DNA of 14,948 nucleotides, taken from JAFGOM01 sp964428385 (GTDB lineage Archaea > Halobacteriota > Methanomicrobia > Methanomicrobiales > Methanospirillaceae). The first letter of the stretch is position 1; the number at the start of each line of letters is the position of its first letter. The notes under the pieces were generated by a model, which did no database searches, had not been told where the DNA came from, and was given only the letters and a program-made list of their open reading frames with translations. The DNA lies in NCBI GenBank assembly GCA_964428385.1, contig CAYRYR010000068.1, positions 1 to 14,948 on the forward strand, written 5' to 3'. Made by a program: the position numbers and the translations under genes. This document shows, in pieces, positions 6,203 through 12,636 of this stretch.

Positions 6203-7356
6203 CATCCACCTCCTGCAACTTCTCCCATCCCACGGCAGCAGAGAAACATCCCTAGAGCTTCCGGGACGGTATTTATCCCTTTTTTAATATGGTACTGATT
6301 ATCAAGAAGCGATATCTCATAAGATGCTTTTGATTCAACATGTAAATCCCGATCAGAGAATACCACAGCATCAATGAGAGGGTTAAAATCATCAAGTTCT
6401 TTTATCGTAAGGGGAACAACACGAAAGCCTGATTTTGCATGAAGACTACCGGGTAGACGAATAAGGCGTTTGATATCGGTTGTGACGGGTTCATCTGCCT
6501 GGACTCCGGATTCCCTGCACAGGGTATAAAAATTCCCATTGATATCCTGGCATAATGCTTCGAGTATGGTCGAAATCGTCTGATCATCCATATTGATTGA
6601 TCCAGGATCTGTTCGTAGCCGGGAAGAGATCTCCGGAATCATCTGGATAAACCGGTTTGCACGCACATCTCCAATTCCTTCATACGCCGTGAGTTCAGCA
6701 TTGCAAGCAGATTCCTCATATGCAGCCAGCTGTTCAAGGTATGTAAGGAGTGTATTTCTAAACCGACAGGGCCAGCCAATCCTTCCTTCCTGGTATTGAG
6801 AGAGCATTGCTTTTGGTTGTATCCCAATCCCACAGATATAATTAATAATTTCACGACGTTCCGGACTTGTCCAGGTTCGAAATGCAATGTCCTGTATATG
6901 AATATGATACCCCCGGCCACCGGAAAACACTATCTTTAAGGTCTGTTTTTCAATGCCAAGCTCATCGATGAGGACAGAGAGTAGTTTGTATGCCTCCTGT
7001 TTGATTCGTTCAAGCATTGCATCATATGCCCCCCGCATGATGTGGTCTGCATCAAGATCAAAAATAAGATCTGCCCCGGACCAGTTTTTATCCTGCATGG
7101 TTGGTGCTCCGGGATTTTCATAATATGCAGTTGAATAATACGCATGGGCAGGAATCAGATTTCTGATATAGGTTTCCATCTCTTCTGATGAGAAGAAACC
7201 AATATGTCGCTTCATCCGAATCTCATCCGGATATGCATCATCAAAGAAGATGAACCCAAATTCACGCTGGGCTACAGATGACGGGGCAAAGAGAGTTCCT
7301 TTCATATAGTAATCAGAAAATCTATTTCTGATGAACGTAAGCGTCGCAGGCCTCAT
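6202..7356 (-). CDS. priS: DNA primase small (catalytic) subunit PriS
   Basis: This is the archaeo-eukaryotic primase catalytic subunit, which makes primers for replication with PriL. The 384 residues carry the expected series. FIRNRFSDYY is near the N-terminus, and the metal-binding FDLDADH has Asp100 and Asp102. SGGRGYHIHIQD supplies the nucleotide-binding His, and VTTDIKRLIRLPGSLHAKSG supplies the third acidic residue and the PGSLH signature. Length and ends are normal, so the protein should be active. It follows elp3 by 17 nt and overlaps gins51 by its stop. The start ATG 7356 has only a distant AAGGA (about 14 nt) as Shine-Dalgarno, but MRPATLTFIRNRF matches family N-termini. PriL is not in the window. 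Confidence 0.95.
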   Translation of the reverse strand: MRPATLTFIRNRFSDYYMKGTLFAPSSVAQREFGFIFFDDAYPDEIRMKRHIGFFSSEEMETYIRNLIPAHAYYSTAYYENPGAPTMQDKNWSGADLIFDLDADHIMRGAYDAMLERIKQEAYKLLSVLIDELGIEKQTLKIVFSGGRGYHIHIQDIAFRTWTSPERREIINYICGIGIQPKAMLSQYQEGRIGWPCRFRNTLLTYLEQLAAYEESACNAELTAYEGIGDVRANRFIQMIPEISSRLRTDPGSINMDDQTISTILEALCQDINGNFYTLCRESGVQADEPVTTDIKRLIRLPGSLHAKSGFRVVPLTIKELDDFNPLIDAVVFSDRDLHVESKASYEISLLDNQYHIKKGINTVPEALGMFLCCRGMGEVAGGG

Positions 7357-7373
7357 ATCGATGGAGAGATTCC

Positions 7374-8951
7374 TTATAGATCCCTTATCATATATGGGCC
7401 TGTTCGCTCATAACCAAGTCGGTGATAGTATGGTCTCACCCCGATTCCTGCCATAACCGCAAGTCGCCTGTAACCAGCTGTCCGAGCCTGCTCTTCTGCT
7501 TCGCTTAATACCGCTTCCCCAAATCCTTTATGCTGCATCTCACCCATCTCATGAAAAGCTGTTTTTCCAATAGGAACCACAGTGCCATATACATGCAGTT
7601 CCCTGATGAATGCAGCACCTAAGACCTCAGGCCTCCAGGCATTATCGGTCAGTCTGAGCCGTGCAAATCCAATGAGAGAGTCATCAGCAACAGATGATAT
7701 AAACCGTTCTTCACCACCACAGCATTCATAAGAGAGCGTATTGATATGAGTTTCTCCACTGGCTACACGTCGCCCAATCTCACGACACCTGATACACTTG
7801 CAGCGCCCACCACGTGACTGCAGACGTTCAGATGCAAGCTGTCTAAAGTTACTGTGACGTGAGCCAGATACTATCATCTTTGCCGGGATGTCACGCTGAA
7901 TCCTCTGTAATCGGCAATACTCTGGAATCTGTGCTTTTGCATCTGCTATCAGGTCAATGAGATCGTTCTCATCATATGTTTCATACTTTCCCTCCTTCCA
8001 TAATCGTTCCACACCAGAGCCCGGTGTAACAAGAGTTGGATAAATCTTTAAAAAGTCGGGTTTAAACCTGGAATCTGTAAAAAGAGTACGAAACATAGAT
8101 TTATCTTGTTCCATCGTGCAACCCGGAAGGTTGGGCATGACATGAAACCCCACTTTCATTCCGGCATCACGAAGAAGCGTGTTTGCGCTGACCGTATCAG
8201 CCACAGTGCATCCCCGTTGGTTATACTGCAGAATTTCGTCCTGTAACTGCTGAACACCAATCTCTACTTTGGTTACCCCAAGCCCAAGCATCAGGTTAAT
8301 ATGTTCTTTTTTACACCAATCAGGACGTGTTTCAAAGGTTATTGCGACACATCTGACCTTTGCAGTCTCATTGCAGGTAAAGACATCGGTAGTCAGAGCA
8401 GCAGAATCCGGGTCTGGATTCTGATAGGTGTTCATTGCCCGAATGCATTCCTTTACAAACCACTCCTGATAACTCTCATCGCGGGCAGTGATTGTACCAC
8501 CCATGACAATTAATTCTGCTTTGTCAACACAATGACCGAGTTGTTCAAACTGGCCTAGTCGTGCAGATACCTGCCGGTATGGATCATACTCATGAAATGA
8601 TGCACGAAGAGCTGCTGGTTCTTCCCCGGTATAACTCTGGGGCGTATGAAAAAGATGCTCAGGCCCACCCGGGCACGGAAGACATATGCCATGAGGGCAG
8701 GGGGATGGAGAGGTCATCACAGCAACCGGAGCAACTCCGGAGAGTGTTCTACTCGGTTTGACCATCAAAACGGACCGAAGCATGTCACGTTGTTTTGGGG
8801 TGGCTAATGCCAGTATCTCTGACTGTTTTGGAATTTCAGAGAGATGGTACTTTTTGCAGGCCTGTGCAATAATCCTGCGAACATTGCGAGACTCCTGAGG
8901 CGTTGATAAAAGATGAGAGATTATCTCCCGTTTTGCAGCCTCACTCGTCAT
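7374..8951 (-). CDS. elp3: Elp3-family tRNA U34 carboxymethyl transferase (radical SAM + GNAT)
   Basis: Archaeal Elp3 acts without the other Elongator subunits to modify U34 of tRNA anticodons, using SAM, an Fe-S cluster and acetyl-CoA. The 525 residues contain the radical SAM motif CPHGICLPC (Cys85, Cys90, Cys93) followed by PGGPE. ELIVMGGTITARD and ITFETRPDWC come next, then a Cys-rich zinc region (GRCKCIRCREIG). The GNAT domain covers roughly 420-525 with the acetyl-CoA loop QHKGFGEAVL and ends RPYYHRLGYERTGPYM. All key elements are intact and the length is normal. ATG 8951 lies 4 nt after the UPF0058 stop, and a GGTAGAG stretch inside that gene may serve as the ribosome site. It is read together with UPF0058 and, 17 nt later, with priS. 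Confidence 0.95.
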   Translation of the reverse strand: MTSEAAKREIISHLLSTPQESRNVRRIIAQACKKYHLSEIPKQSEILALATPKQRDMLRSVLMVKPSRTLSGVAPVAVMTSPSPCPHGICLPCPGGPEHLFHTPQSYTGEEPAALRASFHEYDPYRQVSARLGQFEQLGHCVDKAELIVMGGTITARDESYQEWFVKECIRAMNTYQNPDPDSAALTTDVFTCNETAKVRCVAITFETRPDWCKKEHINLMLGLGVTKVEIGVQQLQDEILQYNQRGCTVADTVSANTLLRDAGMKVGFHVMPNLPGCTMEQDKSMFRTLFTDSRFKPDFLKIYPTLVTPGSGVERLWKEGKYETYDENDLIDLIADAKAQIPEYCRLQRIQRDIPAKMIVSGSRHSNFRQLASERLQSRGGRCKCIRCREIGRRVASGETHINTLSYECCGGEERFISSVADDSLIGFARLRLTDNAWRPEVLGAAFIRELHVYGTVVPIGKTAFHEMGEMQHKGFGEAVLSEAEEQARTAGYRRLAVMAGIGVRPYYHRLGYERTGPYMIRDL

Positions 8952-8955
8952 AACG

Positions 8956-9228
8956 TCAGTTCTCTACCGGTATCTCGACATCACAAGTTAGTGATTCAGG
9001 AGTAAATGTCATAAGTGGCATACGATTATGCCGGATGTGGCCGACTATCTCTTCGCTGAGAATTAAGATAGCCTCTTTATGTGCTTTTTTATTTTTATGG
9101 ATATGAACAGGAGAAATATGAAGATCGTTATACCGGTTGGTTTGAACCTCTTCTTCGGTGATGATCTCATAGTATTTCTTCACATGGACAAATAGCATAT
9201 GTAAATGTAATAGTTCTTCCTTCTGCAC
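8956..9228 (-). CDS. UPF0058 family archaeal protein
   Basis: This 90-residue protein matches the archaea-only UPF0058 family: MQKEELLHLHMLFVHVKKYY at the N-terminus, then ISPVHIHKNKKAHKEAILIL. The sequence is mostly helical and His-rich (LHLHMLFVH, PVHIHK, GHIRHNR). I know of no established function. It starts with GTG at 9228, supported by AGGTGAT 3-4 nt upstream (9232-9238). It appears to be the first gene of the long minus-strand operon, directly upstream of elp3 (4-nt gap). The linkage makes a role in RNA or translation conceivable, but that is only guilt by association. Confidence 0.82.
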   Translation of the reverse strand: MQKEELLHLHMLFVHVKKYYEIITEEEVQTNRYNDLHISPVHIHKNKKAHKEAILILSEEIVGHIRHNRMPLMTFTPESLTCDVEIPVEN

Positions 9229-9270
9229 AATATCACCTAACGATACACACAGAAGGTTCTTTCATATTTT

Positions 9271-9280
9271 GATATAGTTT
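9271..9280 (-). promoter_or_regulatory. TATA-like box proximal to UPF0058-elp3
   Basis: The minus strand reads AAACTATATC here, about 43-52 nt upstream of the GTG start at 9228. A transcript starting about 26 nt downstream (near 9250) would have a roughly 20-nt leader holding the AGGTGAT ribosome site. A second, better TATA match lies further upstream at 9432-9440, so the active promoter is uncertain. Confidence 0.35.
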
Positions 9281-9311
9281 GCGGCAATAGCTTAAAGCCA
9301 CCCTTATCTAC

Positions 9312-9402
9312 ATTGAAATTGAGCATTTTCTTAAATAATGCCGCCAAATCTCAATTATTTACCCTAAATAGTGGCAATTTCAACTAATTTCTCAAATTCA
9401 AT
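9312..9402. repeat. Imperfect inverted repeat upstream of UPF0058
   Basis: ATTGAAATTGAG (9312-9323) is mirrored by CTCAAATTCAAT (9391-9402), 11 of 12 positions pairing. A shorter alternative partner, CTCAATT (9350-9356), can pair with AATTGAG (9317-9323), and GCATT/AATGC (9323-9341) forms a third small stem. The arms lie in the AT-rich 235-bp gap between two minus-strand operons, which holds no gene I can support. It could be an operator, a structured leader or a chance feature of AT-rich DNA. Confidence 0.35.
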
Positions 9403-9431
9403 ATTTCATTGTGATCAACGATTGTATAAAG

Positions 9432-9440
9432 TTATATATT
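9432..9440 (-). promoter_or_regulatory. TATA-like box, distal promoter candidate
   Basis: AATATATAA on the minus strand is the best TATA match in the gap between UPF0179 and UPF0058. A start about 26 nt downstream (near 9410) would produce a leader of about 180 nt containing the inverted repeat at 9312-9402. It lies 8 nt beyond the putative terminator of the preceding operon. Confidence 0.35.
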
Positions 9441-9447
9441 ACCCCAT

Positions 9448-9453
9448 AAAAAA
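9448..9453 (-). terminator. Oligo-T terminator after UPF0179
   Basis: Six consecutive T on the minus strand begin 11 nt past the UPF0179 stop. This is a typical archaeal U-tract terminator for the egsA-UPF0179 unit. No stable hairpin precedes it. Confidence 0.45.
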
Positions 9454-9463
9454 CTTTCCATAA

Positions 9464-9937
9464 TTATCCTGAAATATGAGGAAGTCCTTCAGGGAGAGGT
9501 ATCAATTTTACCAGCGCTCTTTTTTTTCCCAGCTGACAGTCATCATAGAACTCATCATACCGGTTAATGATGATGTACTTCTGCCCTACAAGAATCCCTT
9601 CAGGATTGCAGCGTGCATATTGTTCACATCGTTCATGAGCACAGGGATGACGAAAGGTAATGGTTGTGTTTGGACGTGCCTCTTCACAGCTGATAAGAGC
9701 ACAGATGGGTGCTTCAAGTACATCAACCGCACAGACATGACCATGATGTATCCGGCATACATGATGAGTAGGTCTTTTTGCTATTATCTCGTATCGTTTG
9801 CCTTTTTCTAAATTGGCACATGCCCTGATTAAAGGACAGTCAGCACAGGCCGGGACCGGGCCGTCATAGACAAATTCTCTTCCCACTTCTGCATGCACGG
9901 CACCAATTAATGTCACTTTTTTCTTTGTTTCCGGCAC
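9464..9937 (-). CDS. UPF0179 family cysteine-rich archaeal protein
   Basis: The protein fits UPF0179, a euryarchaeal family of unknown function (KKVTLIGAVHAEVGREFVYDG near the N-terminus, LEKGKRYEI in the middle). It carries 11 cysteines in about 157 residues, in groups CADC...AC, HVC...HVC, PIC..ISC, HPC..ERC..ARC and DDC. That number suggests bound metal or an Fe-S cluster, though none is proven. The frame is open to a GTG at 9946, but that codon overlaps the best ribosome site. GGAG (9946-9949) sits 8 nt from the GTG at 9937, giving MPETKKKVTLIG, so I use 9937. It lies 11 nt after the egsA stop and is almost certainly cotranscribed with it. Confidence 0.8.
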   Translation of the reverse strand: MPETKKKVTLIGAVHAEVGREFVYDGPVPACADCPLIRACANLEKGKRYEIIAKRPTHHVCRIHHGHVCAVDVLEAPICALISCEEARPNTTITFRHPCAHERCEQYARCNPEGILVGQKYIIINRYDEFYDDCQLGKKRALVKLIPLPEGLPHISG

Positions 9938-9948
9938 CTTATTCACTC

Positions 9949-10977
9949 CTATGTATAGAGCAACCTGACAAGTTCCTCAGCCGCTTTCTCTGACAGGCCC
10001 ATGTCAATTATTGTAAACCGCTCCGGCCTGATATCTTTTGCACGTAATAATGCCTCTACTATCACAGAATCAGGAATACCTATCTCTGACGGGGTGACAG
10101 GAGCTCCAATCGTTTTAAGGGACTGCTGAATGGATCGCCAGTCACCGCCATGCAGATACATCATCATAATTGAACCAATCCCGCATATCTCTCCATGAAG
10201 AGCTTTTCCCGGTACAAGGCGCTCGACTGCATGACCAAATTTATGTTCAGCTCCGCTTGCCGGGCGTGACGAACCTGCGATACTCATTGCCATCCCTGAT
10301 GAGACCAACGCTCTGACCACGAGATCCACAGCCTCAGGGTTGCCAGGTGTTATCAGATCTGCATTCATAACGAGCATTTCTGCTGTCATCTTTGAGATAG
10401 CAAGAGCATACCTGCTGATATGGTCACCCCGCACCCGGTGAGCAAGTTCCCAGTCAAGGATTGCCGTGTAATTGGATATGATATCTGCACACCCTGATGC
10501 GAGCAGACGGTAAGGGGCTTCTGCAATGATGCAGGTGTCTGCAATGACTGCAATAGGGGGCTTTGCTTCAATTGATGCATTTCCCTGCCCCAGAGGTATA
10601 CTCGCACGGTTTGATACGATGCCATCATGTGATGCAGCGGTCGGAATGCTGATGAATGGTTTGTCTAGATTGTACGAGACTATCTTTGTAGTGTCAATAA
10701 TCCTCCCCCCACCGATACCGATGAGGAGGTCTACACCTTCTGCTGCCTCTCCTGCTTTTTTTATTCCATCCTCGTCAATGGGTCCTGCCAGAAATACCTC
10801 AACAGAATAGGTACCCTTAAGAAGAGCACATGCTGCATCTGCAGCAACTGCACGGGTATGTTCCCCGGTGATAATAAGGATGGAGGATCCCTGCTTAAGT
10901 TCCAAAAGAACATGCGGGAGTTCTGATAAAACATTACTCCCGATGACAATGTCTCGTGGAAAGACAATCCACTTCAT
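9949..10977 (-). CDS. egsA: sn-Glycerol-1-phosphate dehydrogenase [NAD(P)+]
   Basis: This enzyme reduces dihydroxyacetone phosphate to sn-glycerol-1-phosphate, the backbone that gives archaeal lipids their stereochemistry. The 342 residues (from ATG 10977, MKWIVFPRDIVIGSN) show the nucleotide-binding LLIGIGGGRIIDTTK (about 84-98) and PTAASHDGIVSNRAS. The Zn ligands are Asp165 (GCADIISN), His245 (GAEHKFGHAVE) and His261 (ALHGEICGIG). The frame remains open to TTG 11073 and includes an ATG at 11025. The added residues are hydrophilic with no family counterpart, and a TATA-like box (11033-11041) falls within them, so I prefer 10977, with AGGTGAG close upstream. It works in the same pathway as the reductase at 647-1858. 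Confidence 0.93.
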   Translation of the reverse strand: MKWIVFPRDIVIGSNVLSELPHVLLELKQGSSILIITGEHTRAVAADAACALLKGTYSVEVFLAGPIDEDGIKKAGEAAEGVDLLIGIGGGRIIDTTKIVSYNLDKPFISIPTAASHDGIVSNRASIPLGQGNASIEAKPPIAVIADTCIIAEAPYRLLASGCADIISNYTAILDWELAHRVRGDHISRYALAISKMTAEMLVMNADLITPGNPEAVDLVVRALVSSGMAMSIAGSSRPASGAEHKFGHAVERLVPGKALHGEICGIGSIMMMYLHGGDWRSIQQSLKTIGAPVTPSEIGIPDSVIVEALLRAKDIRPERFTIIDMGLSEKAAEELVRLLYT

Positions 10978-11442
10978 CTCACCTGTTGATTCCTGGCTGC
11001 CAGACTGATATTTTTCTTGACTCATACAACTCTTATATTCGGGACTGTTCTTCCTCTCATGTTCATATCTCAACCCTGATCAGTGTCTGCACTATTGATA
11101 CACTGGTTGTAGTTTTCCTTTTGTATCAGTTCTTTCTGCTCTGAAAAGAATCTTCTGTTCTGTGTGTCAGATATCATAAGAAAGGATACAGTACATTATA
11201 CCAGGCAAAAACGGGTTTATCGCAGTTAAATGAGTAAAATCATATTATTGCAGGTGATTTTGAGACAACTCTACAATACTAAACCAGGATTACTACGGAT
11301 GTATTGGTTTATAGTAACGGGCAATGCATAGAGAATTTCTCTTTCCAATACCAGGGAGAAACGTGTATACTCTTATGGAAAAAGAACAGAGGCTCCATGC
11401 ATACATACTAATTTCTTTCTGCCTATGTGTACTGGTTACACC
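10978..11442. other. Divergent intergenic region between egsA and the DUF63 gene
   Basis: No convincing gene is visible in these 465 bp. The first ~96 bp stay open in the egsA frame but are judged leader/promoter. Inverted repeats occur at 11081-11105 (CAGTGT/ACACTG), 11096-11128 (TGATACA/TGTATCA) and 11320-11335 (AGAGAA/TTCTCT). A 25-codon open stretch from a GTG near 11252 was not accepted as a gene. The region must hold the promoter of the DUF63 gene; a TACTAAT-like stretch near 11406-11412 is the only weak candidate. Confidence 0.5.
11033..11041 (-). promoter_or_regulatory. TATA-like box for egsA-UPF0179
   Basis: The minus strand reads GAATATAAG here. Initiation about 26 nt downstream (near 11011) gives a leader of roughly 34 nt before ATG 10977. 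It would lie inside or just before any longer version of the gene, which supports the shorter start. Confidence 0.35.
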
Positions 11443-12285
11443 ATGATTCGGGAATTTATCTACCAGTATTATATCGATCCCATCAGATATGGTCAGGCAT
11501 ATACGCTTGTCGATACGCTGACCTATGCGATAATCCTCATCCTCACTGTGTATCTTCTGTACCGATGGTTCAGACATGCAAACATTGCGATTGACAAAGA
11601 GTTTTCATATGCAATTTTGCCATGGATAGTATTTGGCGGTCTGCTCCGTGTTGTAGAAGATACAAAGATAATAGCTTCAGACTGGCATTATCTCCTCATT
11701 ACACCACTTATCTTCTTTGTTATCCTATTCTATGCCCTTATTGTATTTGTCATATCACAATGGCTACAGAAGTGTTATGGTACCCCGGCAAAACAGGTCT
11801 TTGGTGCGGTAGGAATACTCAGTGCTGTTGTGACGTTTCTCATTCTGATACAGTTTGGCATCAATGAGGGAACTATTGCCGTCTCAATAGGAGGTATCAT
11901 CCTTCTTCTGGCACTTATCGCAACTGCTCTTATCTATCTTTTCATGCGCTACCTTCTTGGATGGGAGTACCTCACCGACCGGCTCTACCAGATTCTCATC
12001 TTTTCCCATATGCTGGATGCGAGTGCAACCAGTTATGGTATTGATCTGCATGAGGTTTCGTATGTTGAGCAACATGTTGTCGGTTCAAACCTTATCGAAC
12101 TGACCGGGACCGCGTTTGTTATGTATCCGTTAAAGCTTCTCATCCTCTTTCCTGCAATTTTTATTCTTCAGGAATACAGAAAAGACGGGACATCAGACCT
12201 CTGGCATCTCATTCTCCTGGCAATGATAATGGTCGGTCTAGCTCCTGGAATACGGGATATGATGCGTATGGTTCTCTATATCTGA
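11443..12285 (+). CDS. DUF63 family polytopic membrane protein
   Basis: The 280 residues form an integral membrane protein of the archaeal DUF63 family; function unknown to me. About seven hydrophobic segments are visible: TYAIILILTVYLLY, AILPWIVFGGLL, LLITPLIFFVILFYALIVF, AVGILSAVVTFLILI, IGGIILLLALIATALIYLF, LKLLILFPAIFIL and ILLAMIMVGLAP. Conserved polar motifs suggest an active or binding site rather than a simple anchor: GGLLRVVED after TM2, HMLDASATSYGID...YVEQH between TM5 and TM6, and APGIRDMMR at the end. I use ATG 11443 (MIREFIYQYYIDPIRYG), which matches the usual N-terminus; ATG 11425 adds six residues. Neither has a clear Shine-Dalgarno, so a leaderless or short-leader transcript is possible. 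A T8 tract follows the stop. Confidence 0.85.
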   Translation: MIREFIYQYYIDPIRYGQAYTLVDTLTYAIILILTVYLLYRWFRHANIAIDKEFSYAILPWIVFGGLLRVVEDTKIIASDWHYLLITPLIFFVILFYALIVFVISQWLQKCYGTPAKQVFGAVGILSAVVTFLILIQFGINEGTIAVSIGGIILLLALIATALIYLFMRYLLGWEYLTDRLYQILIFSHMLDASATSYGIDLHEVSYVEQHVVGSNLIELTGTAFVMYPLKLLILFPAIFILQEYRKDGTSDLWHLILLAMIMVGLAPGIRDMMRMVLYI

Positions 12286-12292
12286 TTAATCC

Positions 12293-12300
12293 TTTTTTTT
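12293..12300 (+). terminator. Oligo-T terminator after the DUF63 gene
   Basis: Eight consecutive T lie 8 nt after the DUF63 stop codon, the strongest archaeal-type terminator in the window. The nested inverted repeat starts 3 nt further on, so it is downstream of, not part of, the classic signal. Confidence 0.6.
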
Positions 12301-12302
12301 CT

Positions 12303-12353
12303 AGTCATGACATCTGATATGATTGCCATTCCTTCATCAGAATAGACATGACT
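12303..12353. repeat. Nested inverted repeat / potential stem-loop
   Basis: The outer arms AGTCATG (12303-12309) and CATGACT (12347-12353) are perfect 7-bp complements. Inner arms TCTGAT (12313-12318) and ATCAGA (12336-12341) are perfect 6-bp complements in the same nesting, with a 3/5-nt internal loop and a 17-nt terminal loop. A competing small stem AGACA/TGTCT (12344-12359) uses part of the right arm. Confidence 0.55.
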
Positions 12354-12467
12354 CTGTCTGAAAAATAAGTAACACCATATCATCACATTCAGGAAGGATG
12401 AAATTGATTATTATTACATTCTGACTTTCTTATTGACAATGTCCCATATCACGTTAATTATTCCAAC

Positions 12468-12483
12468 CGCAGAGAGCGCAGAG
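12468..12483. repeat. Two-copy CGCAGAG repeat, 9-nt period
   Basis: CGCAGAG occurs at 12468-12474 and again at 12477-12483, exactly 9 nt apart, followed by a decayed third unit (GGGCGAAAAAGA). From memory, similar AACCGCAGAG strings recur in intergenic DNA of unrelated bacteria and archaea; I cannot verify this here. Confidence 0.5.
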
Positions 12484-12533
12484 GGCGAAAAAGAAGTAAA
12501 AGTTAATCAAGTGGTTATTACGGACCATTCCAA

Positions 12534-12572
12534 ATCAGGCGGAAAATCTTAAAAATCAGGACAATCGGAATC
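12534..12572. repeat. ATC-phased short repeat tract
   Basis: ATC recurs at 12534, 12546, 12555, 12564 and 12570, with spacings 12, 9, 9 and 6, all multiples of three, each in an A-rich context (AAAATCTT, AAAATCAGG, ACAATCGG, GAATCTGG). The tract is bounded by CAAATCAGGCGG on the left and TGGACCC on the right. No protein reading of it was supported. Confidence 0.45.
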
Positions 12573-12604
12573 TGGACCCTTTTTTAGAAAATCCAATGGG
12601 AAGT

Positions 12605-12614
12605 GTTTTTTATT
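12605..12614 (+). promoter_or_regulatory. TATA-like box for the SpoIIM-family gene
   Basis: TTTTTTATTA is centred about 27 nt before ATG 12637. At the usual archaeal TATA-to-start distance this puts transcription initiation at or beside the ATG. With no Shine-Dalgarno before that ATG, a leaderless mRNA is the simplest reading. Confidence 0.4.
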
Positions 12615-12636
12615 ACCTCAGTTCTTGTGTACCCGG

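Larger units (their letters stand above)
12286..12636. other. Intergenic region with hairpin and phased short repeats
   Basis: No gene is seen in these 351 bp. In order they hold a T8 tract, a nested inverted repeat (12303-12353), an AT-rich stretch, a CGCAGAG repeat (12468-12483), an ATC-phased repeat (12534-12572) and a T-rich promoter-like segment just before the SpoIIM gene. Confidence 0.6.

Noticed and set aside
9476..9811. 111-residue plus-strand open frame opposite UPF0179
   Set aside because: It is fully antisense to a recognised conserved family; the TATA-like sequence at 9431-9440 could read either way, but no domain or Shine-Dalgarno supports a plus gene.
11252..11329. Short plus-strand frame (GTG, 25 codons) in the egsA/DUF63 gap
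   Set aside because: Too short, no recognisable similarity, and its only ribosome-site candidate overlaps the start codon. It might be a relic, but nothing shows it.
12465..12573. CRISPR-like array
   Set aside because: The units are 9-12 nt with no spacer structure and no cas genes nearby; the spacing fits microrepeats, not CRISPR.
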